In this document: positions 51,701-62,300 of the stretch, in pieces
Numbering within the stretch: position 1 is the first letter of the stretch
Layout of the letters: each line of letters begins with the position of its first letter
Origin: Tetrahymena thermophila SB210
Taxonomy: Eukaryota > Ciliophora > Oligohymenophorea > Hymenostomatida > Tetrahymenidae
Direction of reading: 5' to 3'
DNA length: 64,000 nt
Assembly (NCBI RefSeq): GCF_000189635.1
Contig: NW_002476250.1
Coordinates: 62,001 to 126,000 of the forward strand
Program-made: the position numbers and the translations under genes
Notes under the pieces: generated by a model
What the model was told of the DNA's origin: nothing
Database searches by the model: none
The model's input: only the letters and a program-made list of their open reading frames with translations

Positions 51701-53170
51701 TTAAGTTGAATTATTTGGTGGAGGAACACTTTTCGTAGAGCCAACAAAAAAATTACCTCCTGTCTAATAGATGTGATTAGAAGCAGCCTGCTAGGAGAAA
51801 TTATTTGAATACATATTTTATGCTGCACCAAAGCCCGTAGAAAGGGAGGCTCCTGAATTAAGAAAATTATATGAATGATTATTGCCTTTGAAGGAGTGAA
51901 TGTTTTGAGGATTAACCTAAGGTGGAGTATTTTATGAAGAAGATGTATAACCCAAAGCTAATTTATTATTACGTAAAGGCTAACTGGTAAATTTATGATC
52001 AGCAGCTAGAATGAGAGTAAGTAGCTTAGACATGCATTTAAATAAACTCTTGGTGGAAACATTATCCTGTTTCTCTCTTAATGATAAATATTGCATGATA
52101 GAGCCTATTGAAGTAAATTCTTAAGGTTTAACATTAAAAACATCACTGCATTCTTTTTATAAAAAATAATAATATTCAAAAAATCCTTTTGAAGAGACTT
52201 TGCTTTCTTCAATCAAACGTGGCAATATATTAGGGTTCATAGTTTCACTGTTTAAAACTGTAACAAATTTTAATTATTTTGAAGTAATCTCTTTATCTAT
52301 AAAATCTATTAATGTGTTTAGAGCATTAGCCACGGAAGTGTAGAGGGGGCTGAGAGGATTCGGCTTTTTCCCGCTTTTTCCACTAGAGCTTAGAGCAGAA
52401 GGGGATTTTTCTAACTTTTAGTTTGAATTCCTTCTTCCAGGAAGTGCTGAAGCAGGTATAACTCCAACATCTTCGATTTGTTAGGTGGCAGCAGCTGCAC
52501 TAGATGTAAATGAATCAGATGATTATACGATAGCTTTATTGTCTAGATTGGAAAAATCATAATATTAATCTTTAATAAGTCTCCTTTCTTTCACGCTGTA
52601 TACTCCCCAATGCATATCACGAATAATATTTTGTGAACAACTAATTACATTATTTAAATTATTATTGTTATTGCTTTAGGAAGAATTGGGCTAAGCATTA
52701 AGACTATTCAGATTAGATGTATTTTAAGCAGAGGGTGAAACAGCATCTTCAATACGCATTTGAGAACCAGATTAAGGCTAATCATCAAAGCCACATTCAA
52801 TTATTATAAAATGATCGTAAATAGGATATTAAATAATCTAAGGAGGTTAAGAAATTTAATTATTCATTGCAGATTGAGTGTTAATGATGCCATTTAGAGT
52901 AAGACTCAAATTTTGATTAAGCATATTTGCTTATGTTGAATTTATATTTGAGATGCCTTACAATCCTGATGGATGTATATATCCTGAATTATTTTAATAA
53001 AAAGGGGGTTATGTTTGGCCGAGTATTGATTATGAGCCCATATAATGAGATTAAGTATTTGAAGTCAAGCCATTATGGTAAAAATTATTTTATTGAGGAT
53101 TTTAATTCCCTAAAGACATAAAATTTCCTGTATTGTTGGTGCTACTATGAGAGTTATATGTCACATTCAT
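48764..53170 (-). CDS. SR-rich RNA-binding protein with hnRNP-H-like RRMs
   Basis: One uninterrupted frame of 1,468 residues runs from ATG at 53170 to TGA at 48764-48766. The first 270 residues are Asn/Gln/Ser-rich. Residues about 273-390 (from LSPLYTSVANALNTLIDFID to LTLILAADHKF) look like a folded helical domain I cannot name. An Arg/Ser-rich region occupies about 663-806, with alternating RS and HS dipeptides. An RRM-like domain is at about 960-1035 (YLKFKDLPNCSKQDLYNFI). A pure serine tract lies near 1110-1130. A second RRM is at about 1282-1360 (LRIRGLPYSCKTKEIYEFF, TGESFIIL), with the RGLPY start typical of the quasi-RRMs of hnRNP F/H. The C-terminus has a poly-Asn run. The family and the RS region point to a nuclear splicing or mRNA-binding role (inference). 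Confidence 0.85.
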
Positions 53171-54816
53171 TTACCTTTATTCACTTCGCTATTTATTGCT
53201 CTGATCAATTAAATAATAAATTATATTGTTTTTCTTTTTAATTTTCTTTGATCTTAATTAATATTTTTTATAATCATATATGTCTTTATATTTATCCTGA
53301 AAACAAACACTCAAATTTTCTTTTTTTTCTTAATCAAATAAATTTCTTGTTAGTAACATACATTTCAAATCTTGCAGATTGATTAAGTCATTGCAATCAG
53401 CAAAATAAATCTTGGAATGAATGAAAATTTGTGCCAACTCTATATATTATAATTGTTTCAAATATTTTTTCCTCGCTTTTTACCTACAAAATAAATAGCT
53501 CTCATCTTCTTTCTATTAATACTTGGTTTTGTTTATGATTAATTTTTTATTAAATTGCAATAACATTTATTATTAAAAATGCGGAAAACATCCTAAGCCA
53601 TTTTTTCAAACATTTTTAAAAATAAAGTAATTGCAAAATTTTAAAAAGAGAAAATATTTTTATTTTCAAATGATTTGAATTTCTCTTTTTTTATTACTTA
53701 CATATGTGATATTCCTATTACTTAATTCATTTAACTTTTAATATTCCTTTTTAATGGCAGATTTTTTATAAATTTTTGCAATATGCTTTCAAATTTATGC
53801 AAATTTGCATTTTTTTATTAAATAATTCAAATAAAATGTTACAAATCTATTGACAACATAAAAAAGTTTAATAGCTAAGTTTTAATTTAAAAAAAAAAAA
53901 TTCAAATTGATTTGATTAGAAATTTAAATTAATTGCAAAAATTTCAAAAAAAAATAAATAGTACATGCTCTAATATAGTGAGTTAGTGATTAAATTTAAA
54001 ATTTAAAACTAAAAAAATAGATTTGAAAACATCTGATTAATCAAAATTTAAACAAATATATTTGAAACATAAATGAATATTGTTTTCTTATCTACTTTCA
54101 TCAAAAATGAATATTTTATATCAGGTAGAAATAAATTTATAATTTGTTTATGATTTTAATTTTTTTACATACAAAAAAATTGAATTAGTGAAATAAATTG
54201 ATTGAATTGAATATTTGATGCATGTACATAATTTTGAATACTGCTATAAAAAGAATATACATACAATCAAAGCGATTAAGTAAATAATAAGTAAATGTCG
54301 TCGTTTTCTTTTATAATCAAAAATAAATTGGAAAAATGATTTAATTAATTTGTTTATTTTTAATTTTAAAATGAATAATAATGAAGTTAATATAAAAATA
54401 TAAGTTTTTATGAATAAATGGATCGAAAATAAGGTAAGGCACACATATATTAAAAAGAAGGGTTATTATTATTTTATGTAGATTGAAAAATTAATTAGAG
54501 ATAAGAGTTATCATCGAAGAAAATGAAAGCATAATTAATTATTTATTTATTTATTAATACTCGATATTTAGACTCCAAGATAAATCAAAAAATGGAAGAT
54601 CAGTTGATATGCATATGACAACCAAGAATTTCTATTTATTTATTTATATTTGTATGTTTGCTATTTGTTTATTTATTTACTTTTTTTGCTTGCTAATTTG
54701 TTTTACCTCTTAAACCAATCAATCTAAGTTTGATATCTTTTTTTTTTATAAAGTAGTTAAGCTTGCTTTATTATACTATATTAATAAGTTTTAAAAACCA
54801 ACCAAATACCTTTTGA
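53171..54816. other. Intergenic
   Basis: This AT-rich stretch lies between two minus-strand genes. It carries the promoter of the hnRNP-H-like gene on its left side and the 3' flank of the KH gene on its right, with a TTTA/TTTG-rich tract at about 54632-54683. A 66-codon hydrophobic frame on the minus strand (54244-54444) is not convincing. Confidence 0.5.
54632..54683. repeat. TTTA/TTTG tetranucleotide-rich tract
   Basis: TTTA units with interspersed TTTG units occur about 135-185 bases beyond the stop of the minus-strand KH gene. On the transcribed strand it is AAAT/CAAA-type, the same orientation as the tract beyond the hnRNP-H-like gene. Confidence 0.5.
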
Positions 54817-56391
54817 TCATCTCTTTGATTAATCAATAGTAATTTCTTCTATTTGCGGATTTGCCATTTACTGATAGTATTATTGGTAGTAAAGCTATTG
54901 CTAGTAGTATTGTTACATAAGCATCTGCTATTGTTAATAATGCTATTAAAGTTACTATGGATCTTGTCCCATCATCTATTATGGCTGCATGCCTTAATAA
55001 TAATTTTATTGAGAATGTTCGTTTCTGTTACGATCATCACCTCTCTCGCTACTTCCATGACCACCATTAGGGTCTCTCTGGCCATTGGGAAGGTAGTTGC
55101 TGTTGTTATTGTTGTAACCTTGCATGGCGGCACCGCCTCCAAATTATCCCTAATGTGTGCTTTTTAATTGATCTAATAAATTCTAAGCTAAGTGGATGGC
55201 GTTTTGAATCTGTTGTGCGTTTCCGACGATTTCGAACAACTTGTTTCCTCTAACAGTTTCATTATTGTTGTTCATTATCAAACGGGCACCACTAGATTTA
55301 TTTATATTTTGTATGTTGCATCCGCTCTTTCCAATAAAACCTCCAACTAATTCAACTGGTACTTCAAAGATTTCTTTCTTTGAATTTGATTTGTAAGATT
55401 CTATATAATCAAAAATTAATTTTTATGCCTTTTCACACTATTCCTAAGTACCAAAAACTGTAAAATTCTTATATTCCTCTCCTTAAACTTAGTTAGAATC
55501 CATTTATATGTAGCTTGCTCCACATTGAGTCTTAATGGAGCGAATAGTTTCACCACCCTTGCCGAGGATTAATCCAACGAAATTCTGTGGAACCCTAACG
55601 ACAAGTCTGTTTTATTATACTGAGTTATTCATATCTGCTACTTCCTTAAGCTACTCGCTTTTAATCTTATTTCTTGTTTCTTCATCACTGAAAAGAATAC
55701 GCTCTATTTCGCAACAAGCTTCTGCTACGTCTTTTTCTGAAGAACCTGCTATTTAAACATGAGGAGGTATTTAATCTGACTTTATAATAATCCTGCAGCG
55801 TGTTTTTTCCTAAATGCGTTTTTGATTAGATCCCTTAGGTCCAAGTATCAGACCTACATAGTTGAAATTATTATCTTGTGGGATATCTATATTTCTGACA
55901 ATAGTCTAGGCTGCAGTGACTGGTTTAGGAGTTGTGTTAATACCTACGCCATTCACTATAGATAAGCCTGGAATGGAAAGACCACCTAAAAGATCTGACC
56001 CAGCAGCAAAGTCTTAGATTGGCCTGTCCTGAGGAACCTTGCCAAATGCTTCATTTAACTAAGCAGTACGCTTGGCCTACTCAATCAATGTTTGGATGTC
56101 TGTGGGACCTTCTTCTTTATTAGGTGAATATTACTAATTTTATTATTACCATGATGAATTTGCGCCACCAGATCCGTTGCCACTAAAACTGCTGGAGAAC
56201 TTGTTGCTAAATGCTGTTGAATCATTGAGGGGAACATCAGAAAATCTACTCCTCTTTTTTGCTTCCTTCTCTTTGCGCTCGAGTTCCTTTTGCTTTTCGC
56301 GGTCACGAGTGGATGAAGAGTGGGATGAATGCTTATCCTTCTTTTTATCTTTACTTCTGCTTCTGCTCCTAGAACGACTTCTTCTGCCCAT
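54817..56391 (-). CDS. Three-KH-domain RNA-binding protein with N-terminal SR segment
   Basis: A single exon of 524 residues runs from ATG at 56391 to TGA at 54817-54819. The N-terminus MGRRSRSRSRSRSKDKKKDK is an Arg/Ser segment, followed by a highly charged helix. KH1 is at about 143-225 (NYVGLILGPKGSNQKRIQ), KH2 at about 236-305 (FVGLILGKGGETIRSIK) and KH3 at about 308-385 (LVGGFIGKSGCNIQNIN). The GxxG RNA-contact loops are GPKG, GKGG and GKSG, all intact. KH1 is closest to the splicing factor SF1/BBP type; tandem KH2-KH3 resemble FUBP/KSRP proteins. The C-terminal 120 residues are Gly/Asn- then Gln/Tyr-rich (QQYYQQQLYYQQYYQQM), a prion-like composition seen in many RNP proteins. A nuclear pre-mRNA role is inferred from the family and the SR segment. 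Confidence 0.9.
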
Positions 56392-57548
56392 TTTAAATTA
56401 CAATTGAGTTAAACACTGTTTGTTATTATTATATAAAATGAGAGTATATTACTTCTTATTAGAGTAGTGTTTTTTATTATTTTCTTTCTTTCTAGTCACT
56501 ATTTATTATATTAATTTGATTTTGTTTTACTTTCCTTTCTTAAAATCATATATTTTAGTTTTACCTTCTTCTCAAAGACTTTTTCTTTTTTAATATATAA
56601 TCTTCTTCCTCCTTATCTATCCCCTTTCCATTTCACTGCTATATACACACATAAAGACATATATAAATACATAAACAAATAATATTTACCTCCTAACTCT
56701 TTTTTTTTAAGAGTATTTCATCATTTAAAATTTATAAATTTATCATTAAATTTTTCATTAAAATATCATCAATAACGATTGATACCCATCAATTATATAA
56801 GCATAATAATGCTGATCAAATCAATTAATATTTTTTGTCATCTTTTAGTCAAATATTTTCTAATTACATTAAATTATTCTGATTAATTAACTAAATCGTG
56901 TTTCAAAATTAATATATCAGGTGAAACTATTTTAATGCACTATTTTTTAAAAAATAATTATATTTCTTTAAATTCAATGCCTAACAGCTAAAAAGTATTA
57001 AAATTTCTGTTAAAACGATGCGATTAAGCAACTAATGATTAGTATATAATTAATGTTAGCTACGAATGAAAATATTAGCTCTTGTATATATACAATTTAG
57101 AAAAATCAAATGTATTAAACAAAACTTCTATCTTAAAAAATATGGTAAAATTTTTTTTAATATATTTGAAAAAAATATTTTTTGATGCTCTATTTATTTA
57201 ATTCAAATATTTTTAATTATTAAAATACTTTTATGATTTGGATGATCAGAAAATTTATTAAAAAATCTATTTAGAATTTTAATTATTAAAATAATAATTT
57301 AGTTATTTTATCTCAAATTCTGATGAAGCTTTTAATAGCAATTTATTTTTTAATAATATTTTATCTCATATTTAATTGAAAGATCCACAAATTATTAATA
57401 AGTCTATTTCACCACCAAAAAAAAAGAATAATGCTTTTTAAAAAATTAATAAATTTAAAAGAAAAAAGCAAAATTATTAAATATCCTATAATCAATAATA
57501 AGTAAAAAAATTAGTTAATTTTCCAAAAATTTTTTTTATTAACAAAAA
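56392..57548. other. Intergenic between divergent genes
   Basis: This AT-rich stretch separates two genes that point away from each other and must contain both promoters. The part next to the KH gene (56400-56650) is pyrimidine-rich on the plus strand. No coding frame is visible. Confidence 0.5.
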
Positions 57549-59553
57549 ATGAATCCTGAAAAATTATCAGTTCCTAAAGTTCTTAGAAATCTTGAAGAAT
57601 TCTCACAATGTTAAGATCTTTAAGACCATTCTTACTTTTATTTTGATCAAAATTCAATCAATCCTTACAAGGAAATAGAACCTAACTGGGATGAAACAAG
57701 AAGAATTAGTGACCCTATTCACTAATTCATAGAACTACCCAAATCAATTTGGCGTATAGTAGATACTGAAGAATACTAGAGATTAAGATACATAAAGTAA
57801 CTAGGCATGACCGGATTTGTATTTAATGGAGCTAATCACACAAGATTTGAGCACTGTTTAGGTGTTGCTCATTTATCTTGGACCTATTTAGACAAAATAG
57901 CAATGAATCACTAGTATAAGTTTGAGCAAATGGGACTTAAAGACGCAGACCATTTTGATTAGATAAAGTTATTAGTTACAATTGCAGGACTTTGTCATGA
58001 TTTAGGACATGGCCCCTTTTCTCATATGTTTGATAATATTCTCCTCCCTCGTTTAGGAGAAAAAAAATGGAAACATGAGGAAGGTAGCTGCATGATGCTT
58101 AGATCCATTCTACTAAGTGAAGAAAAAGATTTTATGACCAACTTAGTTACTTACAAAAATGCAAAATTAAATCCAAAAGAAGATATTGAAGTCATTTTAG
58201 ATATGATCGAAGGTAATTTATTTACAATTATTATTTATATTAAGATCAAAGGACTTATCATTTTTCAATATCAACAAAGGATTAACTTTAAGCCAATGGA
58301 AAGATAAATATGAAGAAAAAAAGTAATATCCAAAATGGGTATTTGATATTGTATCAAATAAAACCACCTCGATTGATGTGGATAAGCTTGACTATTTGAA
58401 AAGAGATCCTTCATGCTTGAATGTTAAGCACGAGTTCGACTATAATATTCTATTTAATGAAACTCGTATTATAGATGGAGAAATATGTTACAATAGCAAA
58501 ATTCATGACACAATATATGATATTTTCCATATTAGATATAAACTTTTTAAGCATATTTATTTACATAGAGTGACTTAGGCTATAGAGCTTATGCTTTGTG
58601 ATGCCCTTGAAAAAGCAAACCCAGTATTTAACTTTTTAGAAACCATTAAATCACCATAAAGATACTTAAGACTTACAGATTCTATCATAGAAATAATTTT
58701 GGGTTCAGAAGATTGTAAGTTTTTCATTATTTTTTATGATTTTGAAATCATTTCATTTATTTGAAAAGTGTTTATTGATATTTTAAAAACAATTTTGATT
58801 TAATCTATAAAAGCATTTAATTATTTATCTTTTATTTGCCTTAACTTTAAATTTTATAAAATTAAATTTAAATCCAATCTATGTCTTTATTAATTTTAAT
58901 TTTTAAATCATTCAATAGGTGAATTAGCTGAATCATAATAACTCTTGAAAAGAATATTCACAAGAAAGATTTACAAATTCGTTGGTGAAATAGTTATTGA
59001 CTAATAAAAAGATTTGACTGAATCTCAAGTTTTAGATGGCATTTCTAGAAACAATTAATATAGACCATCATTTTCTTGTTCAAGTACAAAACTCAATGAC
59101 TTCGAAAGAAAAAATACTATAGTGACTTTTTCTAAAATCAATTATTGTATGAAAGACTAAGATCCTGTTAATAATTGCTACTTCTTTAAATCTTCATAGC
59201 CATTTGAGAAAAAAAAATTACCAGCTTAAAATTCCTCTTTGTTAAGACCACAGAAGTTTGGAGAATAAATCATTAGAGTCTTTGTTAAAGAAAATGATGA
59301 AGTTTTAATAAATAAAGTAAAGAATGGATTTGCACTTTATACACAAAAAGAACTTCATACCGAAACTGGTGCTTACGATAAAAAAGATCATTAAAAAACA
59401 CCTAATAAATCAGAGCCTTAAAAAAAATTCAAGTTGAGTAGTCCTTAATATGAAAACAATGAAAATACCAACCAAAAGTAAATGAATATTATAATTAATG
59501 ACGGCTCTTAATATTAATTAAATACTAAAACATTATTTTAAAATGATGATTGA
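57549..59553 (+). CDS. SAMHD1: SAMHD1-like HD-domain dNTP triphosphohydrolase
   Basis: Exons are 57549-58212, about 58244-58714 and 58919-59553, about 590 residues. The protein starts close to the catalytic core, with no SAM domain. The HD metal site is visible: His in NHTRFEHCLGVAH, His-Asp in GLCHDLGHGPFSHMFD, and the distal Asp in SIDVDKLDYLKRD. The C-terminal half matches SAMHD1 as well (KNTIVTFSKINYCMKDQDPV, LRPQKFGEQIIRVF). Family knowledge: SAMHD1 cleaves dNTPs to nucleoside and triphosphate and forms dGTP-activated tetramers. The first junction is odd. The frames fit only if 31 bases are removed between GAAGG and ATCAAAGGAC, but the visible GT..AG interval (58213-58244) is 32 bases, so either the intron has unusual ends or one base is missing. 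The last junction is clean. The tail after about residue 540 is Asn/Gln/Lys-rich and not conserved. Confidence 0.87.
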
Positions 59554-60059
59554 ATGAATAAACAAACAAACAAATAAATAAATAAATTAGTTTAATTAAT
59601 TGTAAATATTAAGTTAAATGTATGATTTTACCATATAAAAATAAAAATAAATTGGAATTAAAATAAATATAAAAAACTTTTATTTAAATTATAGATTTTT
59701 GTACACTTATTGTAAATCTAATTTATTATAAAATAAAATAATTGTTTAATTATTTATTTATTAATGACATTAGTATATTTATTTGTTTTTATATAAAACA
59801 TATTTTATTGTTAAATATCTTTTGATATTACTCACTTTTAATTTGTTGCATTAATCTATGCAATACTTTGTTTTATTACGCATTATGCTTAAATTAAAAA
59901 GTTGAGTTTTAATTATATGTATAAAGACACAAATACCATAAGTTTTGTTCCTAAGTTTTAATGTAATAATATTTCTAAGTATATTATTTAGTAATTAGTA
60001 CTTTCTTTTAGAAAATTAGCAGAAATTTCCTAATTAATCTCTTTTTTCAGCCAAGCAAT
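59554..60059. other. Intergenic
   Basis: It starts with an AAAC/AAAT tetranucleotide tract (about 59555-59589) directly after the SAMHD1-like stop codon. The rest is AT-rich and leads to the carrier gene. Confidence 0.5.
59555..59589. repeat. (AAAC)n(AAAT)n tetranucleotide tract
   Basis: AATGAATAAAC, then AAAC units and AAAT units, begin within two bases of the SAMHD1-like gene's TGA, so they form the start of its 3' untranslated region. Confidence 0.6.
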
Positions 60060-61428
60060 ATGACAAACTAAGCAAGCAGCAATCAACTAGCCCCGGCTTT
60101 AGGATACCAAAAAATACCAGTCTAATAGTAACATATCAAGAAACTGACAGTAGATTTATTAGCAGGAATGATTACAGGTAACATTTTTAAATAATCATAT
60201 ATTTATCCATAGGGATTTTACTATTGCAGTTAAAAAATAATTAGAACAAACTTATGACAAAAATTAAAATTATTTTATTGAATTTTTGTTTATGCCTTGT
60301 TTATTACTTTAAATTTAGGATGGGTTTCTGTAATAACCTTGCAACCTCTAGATATGATCAAAACAACCATGCAAACAAGCTCCAACAAACAAAGCATATT
60401 AGGTTGTGCAAAAGAAATATACTAAAAGTCAAAAATGAAAGGTTTTTATAAGGGTAAATTAAAATTTAATATAGTATGAGAAATCTTAATCTTTCTTATC
60501 AATAAAGGTATGCTCTTTCCTTTGATAGGCTCTAGCTTTTTTTCTGCCATTTACTACGGTTCTAATGAATAGATGAAAAAATTAATATGCGTAATATAAA
60601 ATAATATTTTTTATATGGATTATTAAAGCACACTTTCTTTAAATTAGCTTACTTATTTTATGATTTTTAATTTTATATTATAAATTTTACAGTTTTTATC
60701 GAATCACAAGTATGATAGAACTAGCTTGCCATTATAATATGTTTTCTTTTCAGGATCTTTTGCTGGTTTAACTACTTCATGTGTTTCTATTCCTATAGAG
60801 CATGTAAAAATAAGACTATAAGTAGACCTTTATTAAATTTAATTTAATTAAGTTAAATAAACCTATTTAAATAAAATATTTAGACATAAAAAAACCAATA
60901 ATATACTGGCTCAATTGATTGCTTTAAAAAGATATTAAGAAATCATGGTGTAGTAGGACTTTACAAATCATCTATCCTTTAATTATCAAGAGATTTTATA
61001 GGCTGTGGTAAGATAAATTTTTTTGGTTATGAATTCAAATCATTTTTAATTGTTTAGGAAGCTTTTTTGTAATGTATGATATAACAAAGAGATACTTCAA
61101 AAAGTAAAATAATGGAGAATTAGATAAATTAAGATTGTTTTTAAGTGGGTGTGTAGCTGGAATGTCATATTGGCCTCTCTGCTTCCCACTAGATGTAATT
61201 AAAACAAAAATGCAGAGTGATTCATTCGTTAAACCCTAATTTTAAAATATAAAAGACTGTGCTCTTCAAATTTATAGATATGAAAATAGGGGATTTTTAA
61301 ATTTTTATAAAGGATTTTTAATAAGTAATATAAGATCTATTCCTAACTCAGCTATTGCACTTTTTACCTTTGAAAATGTTTTAGGATTTCTTTCTAAATT
61401 ATTTGGAATTCAAAAACCCAAGCATTGA
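60060..61428 (+). CDS. Mitochondrial carrier family (SLC25) protein
   Basis: Six exons (60060-60177, 60319-60453, 60508-60590, 60693-60821, 60884-61007, 61058-61428) join in phase to give 319 residues with TGA at 61426-61428. All three carrier repeats have the Px[DE]xx[KR] signature: QPLDMIKTTMQ in repeat 1, IPIEHVKIRLQ in repeat 2 and FPLDVIKTKMQ in repeat 3. The matching second-helix motifs are also visible (GFYKGMLFPLIGSSFF, GLYKSSILQLSRDF, NFYKGFLISNIRSIPNSA). The length of about 320 residues is standard. Family knowledge: these proteins exchange metabolites across the inner mitochondrial membrane. Repeat features such as the RD in helix 4 resemble carnitine/acylcarnitine or amino-acid carriers, but the substrate cannot be fixed from this reading. 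Confidence 0.92.
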
Positions 61429-62300
61429 ATTAAAGTGCTGCTAAAATATTATTTAATTTATGCTTTTCGTGTTTAATAAAAATAATTTATTTATTTTTTA
61501 TAAATAATCATCATTTAATTAGAATTAAGATAAAGGCCATATGGCTTAAAATAAATTAACTTAATTTGTATTCATGATAAGTTAATTAATTTGACCAAAC
61601 ATTGAAACTACACTAATCAATATTTATCTAAAAATTTGTTAGATGATATTTAATATTTGAATTATTACGTTCTTCATCTAATAGAAATATTTTAAAATAA
61701 TTGTCAAATAGTTTCTACTAATTATATTTGCCACTATCTATTAATTCTAAAGCCATAATTTAGTTAAATTTACTAAATTTTAGACTCAATATTCAAACAT
61801 TTTACATTTATTTTAGAATCGCTATTTAATTAATTAGCTTTTATTTGAATAAAATAAAAAAGAGTTTATAAAATTTTGATACTTTTTCAGAAGGAATTTT
61901 GTTTTTTGTTTGGTATAATTATGTCTAAAATAATTTGGAATAAACATTTTTAAATTTATTAGCAAAATACATAAAAATTAAAATATATTTTTCATAATTT
62001 TTTAATTAAAATTAAATACAAATTAATACAATTTATCTATCTAATTTATAGATTATAAATAAGCAATAGCTAATATTGTTTTGTTTTGAATTGATTTAAT
62101 ATTCATCACTTATTCAATTTAAAAATTGATTTTATAACATAAAATAAATTAAGCTGAATAAGCTTTACTGTTAAATATTAAATTTGAAATGTTGAAATGA
62201 TGATGATGGTGAATTGATAGTTATTTTTAAAAAATTTAAGTTAAGTACTAAGATATATGACACGTAATACTTGAATAAATTAGTGTAAGAGTAAAGTATA
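61429..62300. other. Intergenic between convergent genes
   Basis: The carrier gene and the PEPCK gene both end here. The stretch is AT-rich with no frame. A short GATGATGATGGTGAATTG patch lies at about 62199. Confidence 0.5.

Noticed and set aside
54244..54444. A 66-codon hydrophobic minus-strand frame
   Set aside because: The composition (Phe, Ile, Leu, Lys) is what random AT-rich DNA gives, and there is no splice support or family match.
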